Counted from the first letter of the stretch, positions 1 to 8,026 are shown. The stretch: 64,000 bases of DNA from Bacteroidota bacterium (GCA_023957335.1 JAMLHC010000004.1:62001-126000); one strand, 5' to 3'. The notes: a model not told the origin generated them from the letters alone. Translations and numbers: made by a program.

Positions 1-2
1 TG

Positions 3-74
3 TATGCCAGAGTGATAGAAAAGGCTGAAAATGAAATGAATATCCCTATCTTAAAAAGTCAGACACCTAAGTAA
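3..74 (+). pseudogene. IS3-family OrfA, C-terminal end (runs off the left edge)
   Basis: The frame starting at base 3 reads YARVIEKAENEMNIPILK and stops with TAA at 72-74. The acidic segment ending in I-P-I-x-K resembles the C-terminus of IS3 OrfA proteins, the DNA-binding and coiled-coil subunit of the transposase. The rest lies upstream of the window, so I cannot say whether OrfA itself is intact. Confidence 0.6.
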
Positions 75-82
75 TCCTTGAG

Positions 83-982
83 ATGAAAATGACCTATTCG
101 CAACATAGCCTAAGCGATTATTGTCGGTTATTTGGTGTTCCAGGCAATCGTTCTATCAGCATTTTAGAAAAAAAGAACATAAAAGTTTCCACAACGAAAT
201 GATTCTACAACAAGTCAAAATGATTCGGGAAGAACATCCACGATTGGGTACCAGAAAACTCATGGTTTTGCTGTACCCTTTCCTCCATGAACATCAAATT
301 ACATTAGGCAGAGATGCTCTGTTTGACCTTCTGGGGCATCACAAAAATGCTTGTTAAAAAACGAAAAAGACAGGTACAAACAACCTTTTCTAAACACTGG
401 ATGCGCAAGTGGCCCAACCTTGTAAAAACTATGAGGCAGACACCATAAACCACCTTTGGGTTAGTGACATCACTTATTGGAAATCCGGCAACCACACCTT
501 TTACATTAGTTTGATAACCGATGTGCGTTCACGTAAAATCATCGGATACAGCCTGGATAATAACCTAAAAGCTCAATCAAGTCTGGAAGCCTTAAATATG
601 GCTATCTCCTACAAACCCCATCAAACCGCCCACATCATCCATCACTCAGACAGAGGCTCTCAATACTGCTCTGCCGAATATGTAGCCAAGCTCCTAGAAA
701 ACAACATCAAAATAAGCATGACCGAGTCAGGCGAACCCGACAGACAATGCCTACGCTGAAAGAGTAAATGGAATTTTAAAAGAAGAATACCTTTACCAAT
801 ACAACCCTAAAAACATGGCTCAAGCTAAAGCTATTTTGGCTCAAACTATTCAACTTTACAACCAAAAAAGACCTCATTTGAGTTTAGAAAATCAAACCCC
901 AAACCATGTTTTTAAAACCCATACACGAAAGTTTAATAGACTTTGGAAATCCTATCAAAAAACTAATTTTGTAAACCCATGA
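83..982 (+). pseudogene. IS3-family OrfB transposase, broken by several frameshifts
   Basis: Translated piecewise, this region recovers a full OrfB. The start MKMTYSQHSLSDYCRLFGV (ATG at 83) jumps frame near 143 to RQSFYQHFRKKE (HTH_21-like). It jumps again in a poly-A run near 345 and in another near 428. The integrase core then follows: WVSDITYW, then HHSDRG, the first and second acidic motifs of DDE. A fourth shift near 742 leads to DNAYAERVNGILKEEY, with the catalytic Glu, and an end at 982. At least four indels are needed, several in homopolymers. This is either a decayed gene or a cluster of read errors. Without repair no complete transposase is made. Confidence 0.85.
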
Positions 983-1059
983 CAGGATGTAAATATTATT
1001 GTAAACTTGTATCAGGATTTAGCAACACAAACTGTAAACTTTTTTTAGGACGAGACAAT

Positions 1060-1134
1060 ATGCAACTTTTCAAAAGAACAGGAAGAGGACTTTATTCAAT
1101 AACCGAAAAAGCAAAAAATTATGTTGGAAGATAG
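1060..1134 (+). pseudogene. Short C-terminal remnant of an unidentified protein
   Basis: A 24-codon frame reads MQLFKRTGRGLYSITEKAK and stops at 1132-1134. It is open upstream for only a few codons, into the IS flank. The pattern G-Y-S-I-T-E-K-A looks like the end of a winged-helix protein, but it is too short to assign. It overlaps the next gene start by 14 bases in another frame. It may be the tail of a gene cut by the IS element, or chance. Confidence 0.25.
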
Positions 1135-1354
1135 TAATGCACTTTACGAAGTTTTACAAAAACTTGGGGCTAAAAAACCTTATTTAGAATATGCAGGACT
1201 TTCAAAATCGGGAGAAAAATCATACAACAAATTGGTAAGTGTCATTTATTCTCTTGAAAAAATGGGATTTGCCGTAAATGCAAATGATATTATTGATAAA
1301 CTTGATAAATTCACAACAGAAGCCGAATTTAGCCCAACTTGGTTTGAAAAATAA
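1121..1354 (+). CDS. Hypothetical small protein (77 aa) upstream of Fic
   Basis: The 77-residue product is mostly helical in character, lysine- and glutamate-rich, with no signal peptide or membrane segment. I do not recognise a family. It ends 6 bp before the Fic start, so the two are probably co-transcribed. Small genes directly before Fic genes can encode antitoxins, but this one shows no S/T-x-x-x-E-G/N inhibitory motif, and the Fic protein downstream carries its own. The start could be a truncated form, because the IS remnant and a broken frame lie immediately upstream. Confidence 0.5.
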   Translation: MLEDSNALYEVLQKLGAKKPYLEYAGLSKSGEKSYNKLVSVIYSLEKMGFAVNANDIIDKLDKFTTEAEFSPTWFEK

Positions 1355-1360
1355 TTAGAA

Positions 1361-2137
1361 ATGAAAAAGAAGTTACAAATAATTCCAACAGATTTGCTTG
1401 ATACTTATTTTAAGCAAGTACCAAAAACTTTGAAAATAACTTTTGAAGCGTTGGAAGACGCAGAAATTTCAACTGACACATTTAGTTTTTATGTATCGGT
1501 TTCGTCAGTATATAGTAGTAAAATTGAAGGCGAAAAAATAGAATTGGACAGTTATATTAAACATAAAAAATTTGGTATTGAATTTATACCCGATTACACC
1601 CAAAAAATTGATGATTTATACAATGCTTATACTTTTGCTAAAAGCAATGAACTCAATCAAAAAAACATTGCAGAAGCACATAAGTTATTAAGTAAACATA
1701 TAGTAGCGACAAATTGGCAAGGAAAATTCCGAAATCAAAATATGTATGTTACTACATCAGACGGAAAAATTGAGTACGTTGCAGCTTCACCTTACGAAGT
1801 AGAAAGTGAAATGAAAAAATTTTACAACGATATTTCTGTTTTACTCAAAGAAGATTTAAGTATTGAAGAAGTATTTTATTTTGCTTCATTTATTCATCTG
1901 ATTTTTGTGAAAATCCATCCTTGGAATGACGGAAACGGAAGAACTGCAAGACTACTTGAAAAATGGTTTTTGGCTCAGAAATTAGGGCATAAAGCGTGGT
2001 TTATACAAAGTGAAAAAATGTATTATAATCAGCATAATGCGTATTACAAAAACATCCGTTTGTTAGGATTAGAATATCCTGAATTAGACTACAAACAAGC
2101 ACTATCATTTTTACTAATGTTGCCTATTTCAATATGA
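1361..2137 (+). CDS. Fic-domain protein, class II (N-terminal inhibitory motif)
   Basis: Fic enzymes usually transfer AMP from ATP to a target hydroxyl. The catalytic loop HPWNDGNGRTAR lies at residues 186-197. It matches H-x-F-x-D/E-G-N-G-R-x-x-R except that Trp replaces the usual Phe, a variant I believe occurs in Bacteroidota. The inhibitory motif SSKIEG sits at 52-57, which makes this a class II, self-inhibited Fic protein. The length (258 aa) is short for the family, with no added C-terminal DNA-binding domain. It follows the 77-aa gene by 6 bp and overlaps the next start by 4 bp (ATGA). The target cannot be told from sequence. Confidence 0.88.
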   Translation: MKKKLQIIPTDLLDTYFKQVPKTLKITFEALEDAEISTDTFSFYVSVSSVYSSKIEGEKIELDSYIKHKKFGIEFIPDYTQKIDDLYNAYTFAKSNELNQKNIAEAHKLLSKHIVATNWQGKFRNQNMYVTTSDGKIEYVAASPYEVESEMKKFYNDISVLLKEDLSIEEVFYFASFIHLIFVKIHPWNDGNGRTARLLEKWFLAQKLGHKAWFIQSEKMYYNQHNAYYKNIRLLGLEYPELDYKQALSFLLMLPISI

Positions 2138-2832
2138 ATTTTCAAACCGTACAAAGCGGAAAAATGGTAACTTGCGACAAAGGAGATTGGGATATTATTG
2201 ATGACATTCACGAGTTCAACGAAACTTGGGTAAAAGAATGTGTTAGAGTTTTAGCAGATGATGGAACAATTTGGATTTCAGGAACTTTGCACAACCACCC
2301 ATCAATCGGAGTTATTTTGAAAAAATTAAACTTATGGATTATCAATGAAGTAATTTGGTTTAAAAGAAATGCAGCGCCTTTATTATCCAAAAATCGTCTT
2401 GCACCATCAACAGAATTAATTTGGATTGCAAGTAAAACAAAAAAATACTTCTTTGATTACGACACTGCAAAAATGATAAATGGCGGAAAACAAATGCGAA
2501 ATCTTTGGGAAATAAATGCTGAAAGACACAAAACATCGCACCCGACAGAAAAACCCGAAACGCTTTTGGAAAGAATTATTTTGCTTGGAAGTAAACAAGG
2601 AGACACCATTCTTGACCCATTCACAGGAAGCGGAACGACAGGAGTTGTAGCAAAAAGATTGAAAAGAAACTTTATCGGTTTTGAAATAAGCCCTGAATAT
2701 TTTGAAATTGCTCAAAACAGAATTAACGGAACATCTGTAAACGGCAAAGCCGTTTATTCCGAAAAGTTGCTAAAACAAGATGAACAATTAAGATTCTTTT
2801 TAGAAGAAAAAGCTGAATATGGTTTAACTTAA
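2134..2832 (+). pseudogene. N6-adenine/N4-cytosine DNA methyltransferase, N-terminally truncated
   Basis: The 232-aa product has the second half of a beta-class DNA methyltransferase: a target-recognition region, HPTEKP at 136-141 and the SAM-binding motif I DPFTGSGTTG at 161-170. Beta-class enzymes carry catalytic motif IV (D-P-P-Y) about 10-15 residues before the QSGK segment seen here at residues 7-10, so it should lie just upstream of this ATG. It is absent, so the protein should be inactive. Read upstream of the ATG in the same frame, inside the Fic gene, the sequence gives IIFTNVAYF where a D-P-P-Y-F motif would fall. This is a striking echo, but possibly chance. A functional start elsewhere is not visible. 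Confidence 0.75.
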
Positions 2833-3112
2833 TCCAACGCTTTTGGTAGCACATTTGCATTTTTCCAATCGCACATAGCCAAACAAAAAATGTAAAAGAA
2901 CTACCAAGCAACCGCACGGGACAGCCCAAAGACAGTGCAAACTTGACAACAAACCAACTCGACTGAAATGAACCACTACCTGTAACAGCGGTTTGGCAAA
3001 CGTGGCCGGTGAAGTGCTTCTATTGAGCTTTTGTGCAAGGTTGAACAGTAGAAATTCTATTCAACTTTTGTGCTAAAATCGGCTCCATCGCCAATTTGCA
3101 AACCGTTAGCCA
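2833..3112 (+). repeat. Intergenic region with two imperfect long palindromes
   Basis: No gene is seen here. A first imperfect inverted repeat pairs GCTTTTGGTAGCACATTTGC (from 2840) with a segment ending near 2912 (ACTACCAAGC). A second pairs CGGTTTGGCAAA (2989-3000) with TTTGCAAACCG (3095-3105). Inside the second lie a smaller hairpin (GTTGAACAGTAGAA / ATTCTATTCAAC, about 3040-3065) and two copies of CTTTTGTGC flanking it. Large hairpins of this kind follow accessory genes in Bacteroidota and recall cassette recombination sites, but the ends do not fit the classical attC core. Confidence 0.5.
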
Positions 3113-3225
3113 GAATTTTAAAACCACACTATTGCTCTCCAATATGTTTTTAAATGCCTTATTAACTATCTATTAGTCTTGACAAATGTGAGTATTTCAA
3201 TGCAATGTTCCTCTTGCACACAAGA

Positions 3226-3282
3226 ATGACATTTGTCATGCTTCCACATGAGATATATCATTTTTTTGGGTGATATTTATCA
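3226..3282 (+). promoter_or_regulatory. Three phased dyad operators, 22 bp apart
   Basis: Three 12-bp dyads occur: TGACATTTGTCA (3227-3238), TGAGATATATCA (3249-3260) and TGATATTTATCA (3271-3282). Their starts are exactly 22 bp apart, close to two helical turns, so bound dimers would lie on one face of the DNA. Two of the three are followed by TGCTT. A weaker relative, TGACAAATGTGA, lies at 3180-3191. The array is just before the ModE-like regulator gene, so autoregulation is a natural reading. CRP/FNR-type factors also bind TGA-n6-TCA dyads and are the main alternative. Confidence 0.6.
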
Positions 3283-3334
3283 TGCTTTGGGATTTATACC
3301 CCTGACACATTTGCATTATGTTTTAAAAAGCATA

Positions 3335-3685
3335 GTGTTGGAAACAAGAAACAAATATACTATTCGGGTTCGCATTTGGATTGATGAAGATAATGGACCT
3401 TTTTTGGGAATCGGGCGTGTTATTCTTCTTGAAAAGATTAAGGAAACGGGATCAATAACTAATGCAGCCAAAGCAATCAAAATGTCATACAGACAAGCAT
3501 GGCAATTAGTTAACGATATGAATAAACGTTCAAATCTTCCTTTAGTCGAGAAAATATTAGGGGGAAATAAGGGTAGTAATTCAAGGCTAACCAAAGAAGG
3601 AGAAAGAGTGATAAACGAATTTTATAGGGTAGAGAGAGAGATTAAAGATGTTGTCAATTCAAAAACAAATGAACTAAGACTATGA
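3335..3685 (+). CDS. ModE-type winged-helix transcriptional regulator
   Basis: From GTG 3335 (or TTG 3338) the product has about 116 residues and matches the N-terminal DNA-binding domain of ModE: GRVILLEKIKETGSITNAAK, then MSYRQAWQLV (recognition helix) and RLTKEGERVI (wing). The molybdate-binding MOP/TOBE domains of full ModE are absent, as in many short homologues. The longer frame from 3233 would begin inside the operator array, so I reject that start. The next genes, a TonB receptor and a molybdopterin-fold lipoprotein, fit a metal or cofactor theme. It may bind the dyads at 3227-3282. Confidence 0.75.
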   Translation: MLETRNKYTIRVRIWIDEDNGPFLGIGRVILLEKIKETGSITNAAKAIKMSYRQAWQLVNDMNKRSNLPLVEKILGGNKGSNSRLTKEGERVINEFYRVEREIKDVVNSKTNELRL

Positions 3686-3804
3686 TCTTAAACAACTTGT
3701 ATAATGCACAACATGATTTAGAAGGAGAGATATTCAAGTTTTTTTTTATCTCTCACTATTCAATTTAAAGCATAGTGAAAAAAGTCTAAACTAAAAATTT
3801 TCAT

Positions 3805-5811
3805 ATGAAAAAGCAAGTACTACTCATAGTGTCAAGTATGATACCAATCATAGCCTATTCTCAAACCTCGGGAAAGTTCAACAGCAGTAAAACTGACAGT
3901 CTAATATTTCAACTTGGTGAAGTTTCTGTTTCAGCAAATCATAAAGACGACATAACGGGACGTATTACCAAGAAAGAAATGGAAAATCAAAATCGTATTG
4001 AAGTCTCACGTTCATTAAATATGCTGTCTGGGGTTGCGCTCACGGGTTCCGGTCAAAGAAATGAATCTATGGTTTCAATCAGAGGCTTTGATTTACGTGC
4101 TGTACCCGTTTATATGGATGGCATTCCTGTTTATGTGCCTTATGATGGTTATGTAGATTTAGCAAGGTTTACAACCTTCGATTTATCTGCTATTGATGTA
4201 TCTAAAGGATTTTCCTCCATGCTCTATGGACCTAATGCATTGGGAGGTGCAATCAATTTAATATCAATAAAGCCCATAAAAAAATTTGAATACAATGGGT
4301 CAATGGGAATAATAAACACTGATGGTTATAGGGGAAATATCAACATAGGTTCTAATCTTGGAAAATTCTACTTACAAGGAGGCTATTCATATTTGCACAG
4401 AAACTCATATAGGATGTCAGGGGCTTATAAACCACATGCACATGAAGATGGTGGAGATAGGGATAATTCATATAGAACCGATAAAAAGATAACTTTCAAA
4501 GTTGGATGGACTCCTAATAAAAAACAAGAATATGTATTAGGCTATATAAACCAACAGGGCGAAAAAGGCACTCCGGTTTATGCCGGGGATGACCAACAAA
4601 ATCCACTTTATTCAAAACCTCGATATTGGCAATGGCCTGAATGGAATAAAGAAACTTATTACTTTTTATCAAATACTAAGCTCAACGAAAAGAACTATTT
4701 TAAGAGCAGAATTTATTATGATAAGTTTAAAAATACAATAAACAGCTATGATGATTCAACCTATACCACGCAAACAAAACCTTATGCTTTTCAAAGTAGA
4801 TATAATGATTTATCGTACGGAGGAAGTATAGAGTATGGAACAACCATTATTCCCAAAAACGATATCAAGTTTACAGCACAATTCAAAGAAGACATACACA
4901 GAGAGAACAATCTAAATGAGCCGGTTAGGCGCTTTGAAGACAATACAATCTACCTGTCAGTTGAAGATGTTTATACAATTAACAATAAGATTGTGCTTAT
5001 CCCGGGTGCAAGCTATAATGTGCGTAAGAATATAAAGGCACAAGGTTATAATAGTCAAACAGAAACGATTTTTGATTTTGCTAAAGCAGATATAAGTGCA
5101 GCATTCAATGCTCAATTAGGTGTTTTCTATTATTTCAAAGTTAACCATAAAGTCAGTGCTACCGCATCCCAAAAAACTCGTTTTGCTACAATAAAAGATA
5201 GGTATTCATACAAAATGGGTACTGCTATACCTAATCCTGATTTAAAGCCGGAAACTTCTAATAATTATGAACTTACTTATACAGGTTCCTTCTCTAAGAA
5301 ACTTGTATTACAATCCTCCTTTTTCTATAGCCATATCACAGATGCTATACTCAGTGTAAGTAATGTTCAGCCGGGTAAGTCACAAATGCAGAACACCGGC
5401 AAAGCAGAATTTATGGGTGTTGAACTATGCGCAAAATATGACATTTCAAAGAATCTTGTACTTAGTACAAATTATACATATATAGAAAGACACAATCTGA
5501 CAAATCCGTCCATACTGTTCACCGATGTACCTTATACCAAAATTTTTTCCTATATCCATTACATACCAATAAAGCAAATCAGCTTAATGGCAAGTTCAGA
5601 ATATAATTCAGTACGATATAGTACAAGCTATGGTACAAAAGCACCGGAGTTTATCATTTTCAATTCGGTCGTATCAGGACAGATATATAAATTTCTTAGC
5701 ATTGAGGCAGGCGTCAATAATATCTTTGACAAAAACTATATGATTTCCGAAGGGTACCCCGAAGAAGGTAGAAACTTTTTTGTTACACTTAGATTCTATA
5801 ATTTCAATTAA
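3805..5811 (+). CDS. TonB-dependent outer-membrane receptor
   Basis: The 668-aa protein starts with a signal peptide (MKKQVLLIVSSMIPIIAYSQ). A plug domain follows, with SVSIRG-like MVSIRGFDLR and YGPNALGGAINLIS near residues 90-155, and then a beta-barrel ending in the aromatic-rich NFFVTLRFYNFN. Such receptors import scarce ligands (siderophores, cobalamin, metal chelates, glycans) across the outer membrane with energy from TonB-ExbBD. No SusD partner or carboxypeptidase-like N-terminal extension is present, which argues against a glycan PUL. The lipoprotein gene starts 6 bp after its stop. The ligand is unknown, and the neighbours suggest molybdenum, tungsten or a cofactor. Confidence 0.9.
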   Translation: MKKQVLLIVSSMIPIIAYSQTSGKFNSSKTDSLIFQLGEVSVSANHKDDITGRITKKEMENQNRIEVSRSLNMLSGVALTGSGQRNESMVSIRGFDLRAVPVYMDGIPVYVPYDGYVDLARFTTFDLSAIDVSKGFSSMLYGPNALGGAINLISIKPIKKFEYNGSMGIINTDGYRGNINIGSNLGKFYLQGGYSYLHRNSYRMSGAYKPHAHEDGGDRDNSYRTDKKITFKVGWTPNKKQEYVLGYINQQGEKGTPVYAGDDQQNPLYSKPRYWQWPEWNKETYYFLSNTKLNEKNYFKSRIYYDKFKNTINSYDDSTYTTQTKPYAFQSRYNDLSYGGSIEYGTTIIPKNDIKFTAQFKEDIHRENNLNEPVRRFEDNTIYLSVEDVYTINNKIVLIPGASYNVRKNIKAQGYNSQTETIFDFAKADISAAFNAQLGVFYYFKVNHKVSATASQKTRFATIKDRYSYKMGTAIPNPDLKPETSNNYELTYTGSFSKKLVLQSSFFYSHITDAILSVSNVQPGKSQMQNTGKAEFMGVELCAKYDISKNLVLSTNYTYIERHNLTNPSILFTDVPYTKIFSYIHYIPIKQISLMASSEYNSVRYSTSYGTKAPEFIIFNSVVSGQIYKFLSIEAGVNNIFDKNYMISEGYPEEGRNFFVTLRFYNFN

Positions 5812-5817
5812 ACATAT

Positions 5818-6447
5818 ATGAAAAAAATCACATTAACAATCACGGCTATTGCAACAATTCTATTCTTAGGAAGTTGTCATAATTTTAAATCTGAAAACAC
5901 AGCAAATTCAATTAAATCAACTAACAACGACACACTCAATATTTCAAAAGAACAAAATAACTCAGACGCATGCATGGCTCCAATTCCTGCTGCAGATAGT
6001 GCAAAATACATCAGTAATCGAGTGACAGTCATGGGAGAAGTAGAAAATGAGTTAATACTAACCGTAGATTCCCTTAAAAAAATGAATGTTGTTACAATTG
6101 AAAATTTTAATGTCGTTTGTCAGAACGGGTCAAACATGAAAGAGAATAAAAACTGCAAAGGGGTTCTCCTTAAAGATATATTAGATAAAGCAAAAATAAA
6201 ACAACACAATCATAAAGACCGCAATTTTTACATTGTTGCCCGTGCTACAGATAATTATAAAGCCACGTTTTCATGGGCTGAGCTGTTCAACAACCCCACA
6301 GGAGAAAATGTCTATGTATTATTTGAAGAAAATGGAATGCCCATAAAGGTACAAGGTGACATGATTTTGATTTGTAAAAATGATATTAAAACAGGACCGC
6401 GACATGTGTATTGGCTAAAGAGTATTGAAGTTAGAAGAGTTGATTGA
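5818..6447 (+). CDS. Lipoprotein with a molybdopterin-oxidoreductase-like fold
   Basis: The 209-aa protein has a lipoprotein signal peptide with lipobox LGSC (Cys20), so it is a lipid-anchored envelope protein. From about residue 68 it resembles a minimal sulfite-oxidase-type molybdopterin-binding domain: VTVMGEVENELILTVDSL, then FNVVCQNG with Cys101 where the Mo-ligating Cys lies in the family, then KGVLLKDILDKAKI, and a late PIKVQGDMILICKND. It is much shorter than true enzymes and has no dimerisation domain. It may bind the cofactor or a related ligand without catalysis. It forms an operon with the TonB receptor (6 bp gap). Confidence 0.6.
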   Translation: MKKITLTITAIATILFLGSCHNFKSENTANSIKSTNNDTLNISKEQNNSDACMAPIPAADSAKYISNRVTVMGEVENELILTVDSLKKMNVVTIENFNVVCQNGSNMKENKNCKGVLLKDILDKAKIKQHNHKDRNFYIVARATDNYKATFSWAELFNNPTGENVYVLFEENGMPIKVQGDMILICKNDIKTGPRHVYWLKSIEVRRVD

Positions 6448-6907
6448 TGCAGAGAATAGGTATCTTCAATTAAACAAAGTTTGAAAACAATATATCAACT
6501 CAAGTACGAACAAGTTTGTACTGCAATAATTTTGTTACTTATTTATGCTATTCTTAGGGCGGTATTTCAACATAAAAGATAGGGCAGTCCTCAGCTATAT
6601 TTACCCATTTATATTAGAATGAAAGCTTTCATATAGCCAGCAAGTTGATTGGGAAGGCACTTCACTTTGTACAACATGAGGTTTTTCCATTAAGCGATGG
6701 TGGGAAACCCTATAATGACCTGAATGAGTATTACAGCAAGATTCTTAAAAAGAAAAATAAGCGACTGACAAAACACAGTGCAACAATTCAACTTGTAAGT
6801 TCATTATCTTGTGCTATTTTTCCAATTTATTCATTACACCCTTGCACACAATAATGATGTTACCCATTTATATTACATTAGAATACTATTTTTGCCCCGC
6901 CTCATTT
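6448..6907. other. Gap with a direct repeat pair and a possible promoter
   Basis: The 16-mer TTACCCATTTATATTA occurs at 6601-6616 and 6860-6875, each followed shortly by TAGAAT, 259 bp apart. Between them a 69-codon frame (6645-6854) shows no family features, and I do not call it a gene. A Bacteroidota -7 box TATTTTTG is at 6887-6894, 13 nt before the ATG I chose for the next gene. The direct repeats could be the scar of an insertion or duplication. Confidence 0.4.
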
Positions 6908-8026
6908 ATGCTCATTCAGTTGATTACATGGTTTTTTATTGCAATTGCTATTGTGCATATTGCAGTACAGATAGTGGGTTATTATGCACTTATTAAGACA
7001 CCTGCAATTAAACAAGACAAGCAAACAGAAGACGATTTACCCTTTATTAGCCTATTGCTGGCAGTACGTAATGAAGAAAAAAATCTTGCCCGTTGTTTGT
7101 TAACTCTCACACAACTTGATTATCCCAAAGAGAAACTGGAAATATTAATTGGAAATGATTGTTCTGAGGACAAGACAGGAGAAATCGCAAACTCTTTTGC
7201 AGCCGAATTTTCACACATCCATGTATTCCATCTTGACGGAAGTGAATATGCACAGACAAAAGGAAAAGCAAGGGTATTGGCATTTCTGGCAAACCGGGCA
7301 AAGGGTAAATATTTCTTCATTACAGATGCAGATATCGAGATGAATCCTGCGTGGATGAAAGGGTTACTGACTGCATTCGATGACAAGACTGCCATTGTAT
7401 CAGGGATGACCATAAGCGCAAACGGGGGCTTTTTCCCCAACCTGCTTGCACTTGACTGGATGTATTTTATGAGTCTGAACAACAGTTTTTCCAACATAGG
7501 CACCAATGTTACTGCCGTTGGCAATAATATGGCGATTACCTCAGAAGCATACAAACGCTCCGGTGGTTATGAAAACCTGCCATTTTCAATAACAGAAGAC
7601 TATAAACTCTTTAAGATAATTCACGGTATAGGATACAAAATAAGGAACCCTATTAACCCACAAACCTTGTTGGTGTGCGACCCTATTCCCACTTTTTATG
7701 ATTGGCTGCATCAGCGCAAACGCTGGATGAGAGGAGGTATGGAATTGCCTTTGTTATGGAAATCCCTGATGTTAGTGCTGGCGGTTTACTATATGGCTAT
7801 GATTTGGATATTGATTTTTGCGCCCAAGATTTGGGTCGCTATTTGGTTTGCCAAATTCATTTTGCAAAGTCTGCAACTCATTTCAACGTGCAATTTGATA
7901 GGAAAAAAACCTCCATCATTTATGCGTCTATTCTTGTATGATTTGTATCTTTATTTTGCGATTCCTATTATGGCAGTATTCTATGTACTCCCCACTCAAA
8001 TAGATTGGAAAGGCAGGAAATATTAA
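6908..8026 (+). CDS. Membrane glycosyltransferase, family 2
   Basis: A GT-A glycosyltransferase that adds sugars to a lipid or glycan at the inner membrane. From ATG 6908 it begins with a membrane helix (MLIQLITWFFIAIAIVHIAV). The catalytic domain follows, with LLLAVRNEEKN, the metal-binding TDAD (about 139-142), ITEDYKL as the general-base ED motif and QRKRW (about 269-273). Two or three membrane spans sit at the C-terminus. D, DxD, ED and Q-x-x-R-W together are typical of processive GT2 enzymes. An open frame extends to 6809, but it would start before the -7 box. It has no glycan neighbours, so the product is unknown. Confidence 0.88.
   Translation: MLIQLITWFFIAIAIVHIAVQIVGYYALIKTPAIKQDKQTEDDLPFISLLLAVRNEEKNLARCLLTLTQLDYPKEKLEILIGNDCSEDKTGEIANSFAAEFSHIHVFHLDGSEYAQTKGKARVLAFLANRAKGKYFFITDADIEMNPAWMKGLLTAFDDKTAIVSGMTISANGGFFPNLLALDWMYFMSLNNSFSNIGTNVTAVGNNMAITSEAYKRSGGYENLPFSITEDYKLFKIIHGIGYKIRNPINPQTLLVCDPIPTFYDWLHQRKRWMRGGMELPLLWKSLMLVLAVYYMAMIWILIFAPKIWVAIWFAKFILQSLQLISTCNLIGKKPPSFMRLFLYDLYLYFAIPIMAVFYVLPTQIDWKGRKY

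Larger units (their letters stand above)
1..982 (+). mobile_element. Remnant of an IS3-family insertion sequence
   Basis: The left edge holds the last 23 codons of an IS3 OrfA-like protein, ending at 74. They are followed by a broken OrfB integrase-type transposase that runs to 982. The order OrfA, short gap, OrfB with an rve-type DDE domain is the IS3 layout. I cannot fix the right terminal inverted repeat. The repeated heptamer tgtaaac near 1000 and 1040 is suggestive only, and the left end lies outside the window. The element is decayed and probably not autonomous. Confidence 0.8.

Noticed and set aside
2989-3111. Integron attC site
   Set aside because: The long palindrome is present, but the outer cores do not fit R-Y-Y-Y-A-A-C and G-T-T-R-R-R-Y, and no integrase is nearby. 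It is reported only as a palindrome.
3233-3334. N-terminal extension of the ModE-like regulator from TTG 3233
   Set aside because: It would begin inside the operator dyads and adds 34 residues unlike the family.
3686-3804. Cobalamin or molybdenum-cofactor riboswitch before the TonB receptor
   Set aside because: The 119-bp gap has no B12-box or Moco-like conserved helices that I can see.
6645-6854. A 69-codon gene between the lipoprotein and the glycosyltransferase
   Set aside because: It has a TTG start, no family features and a low-complexity tail, and it lies between direct repeats. The evidence is insufficient.
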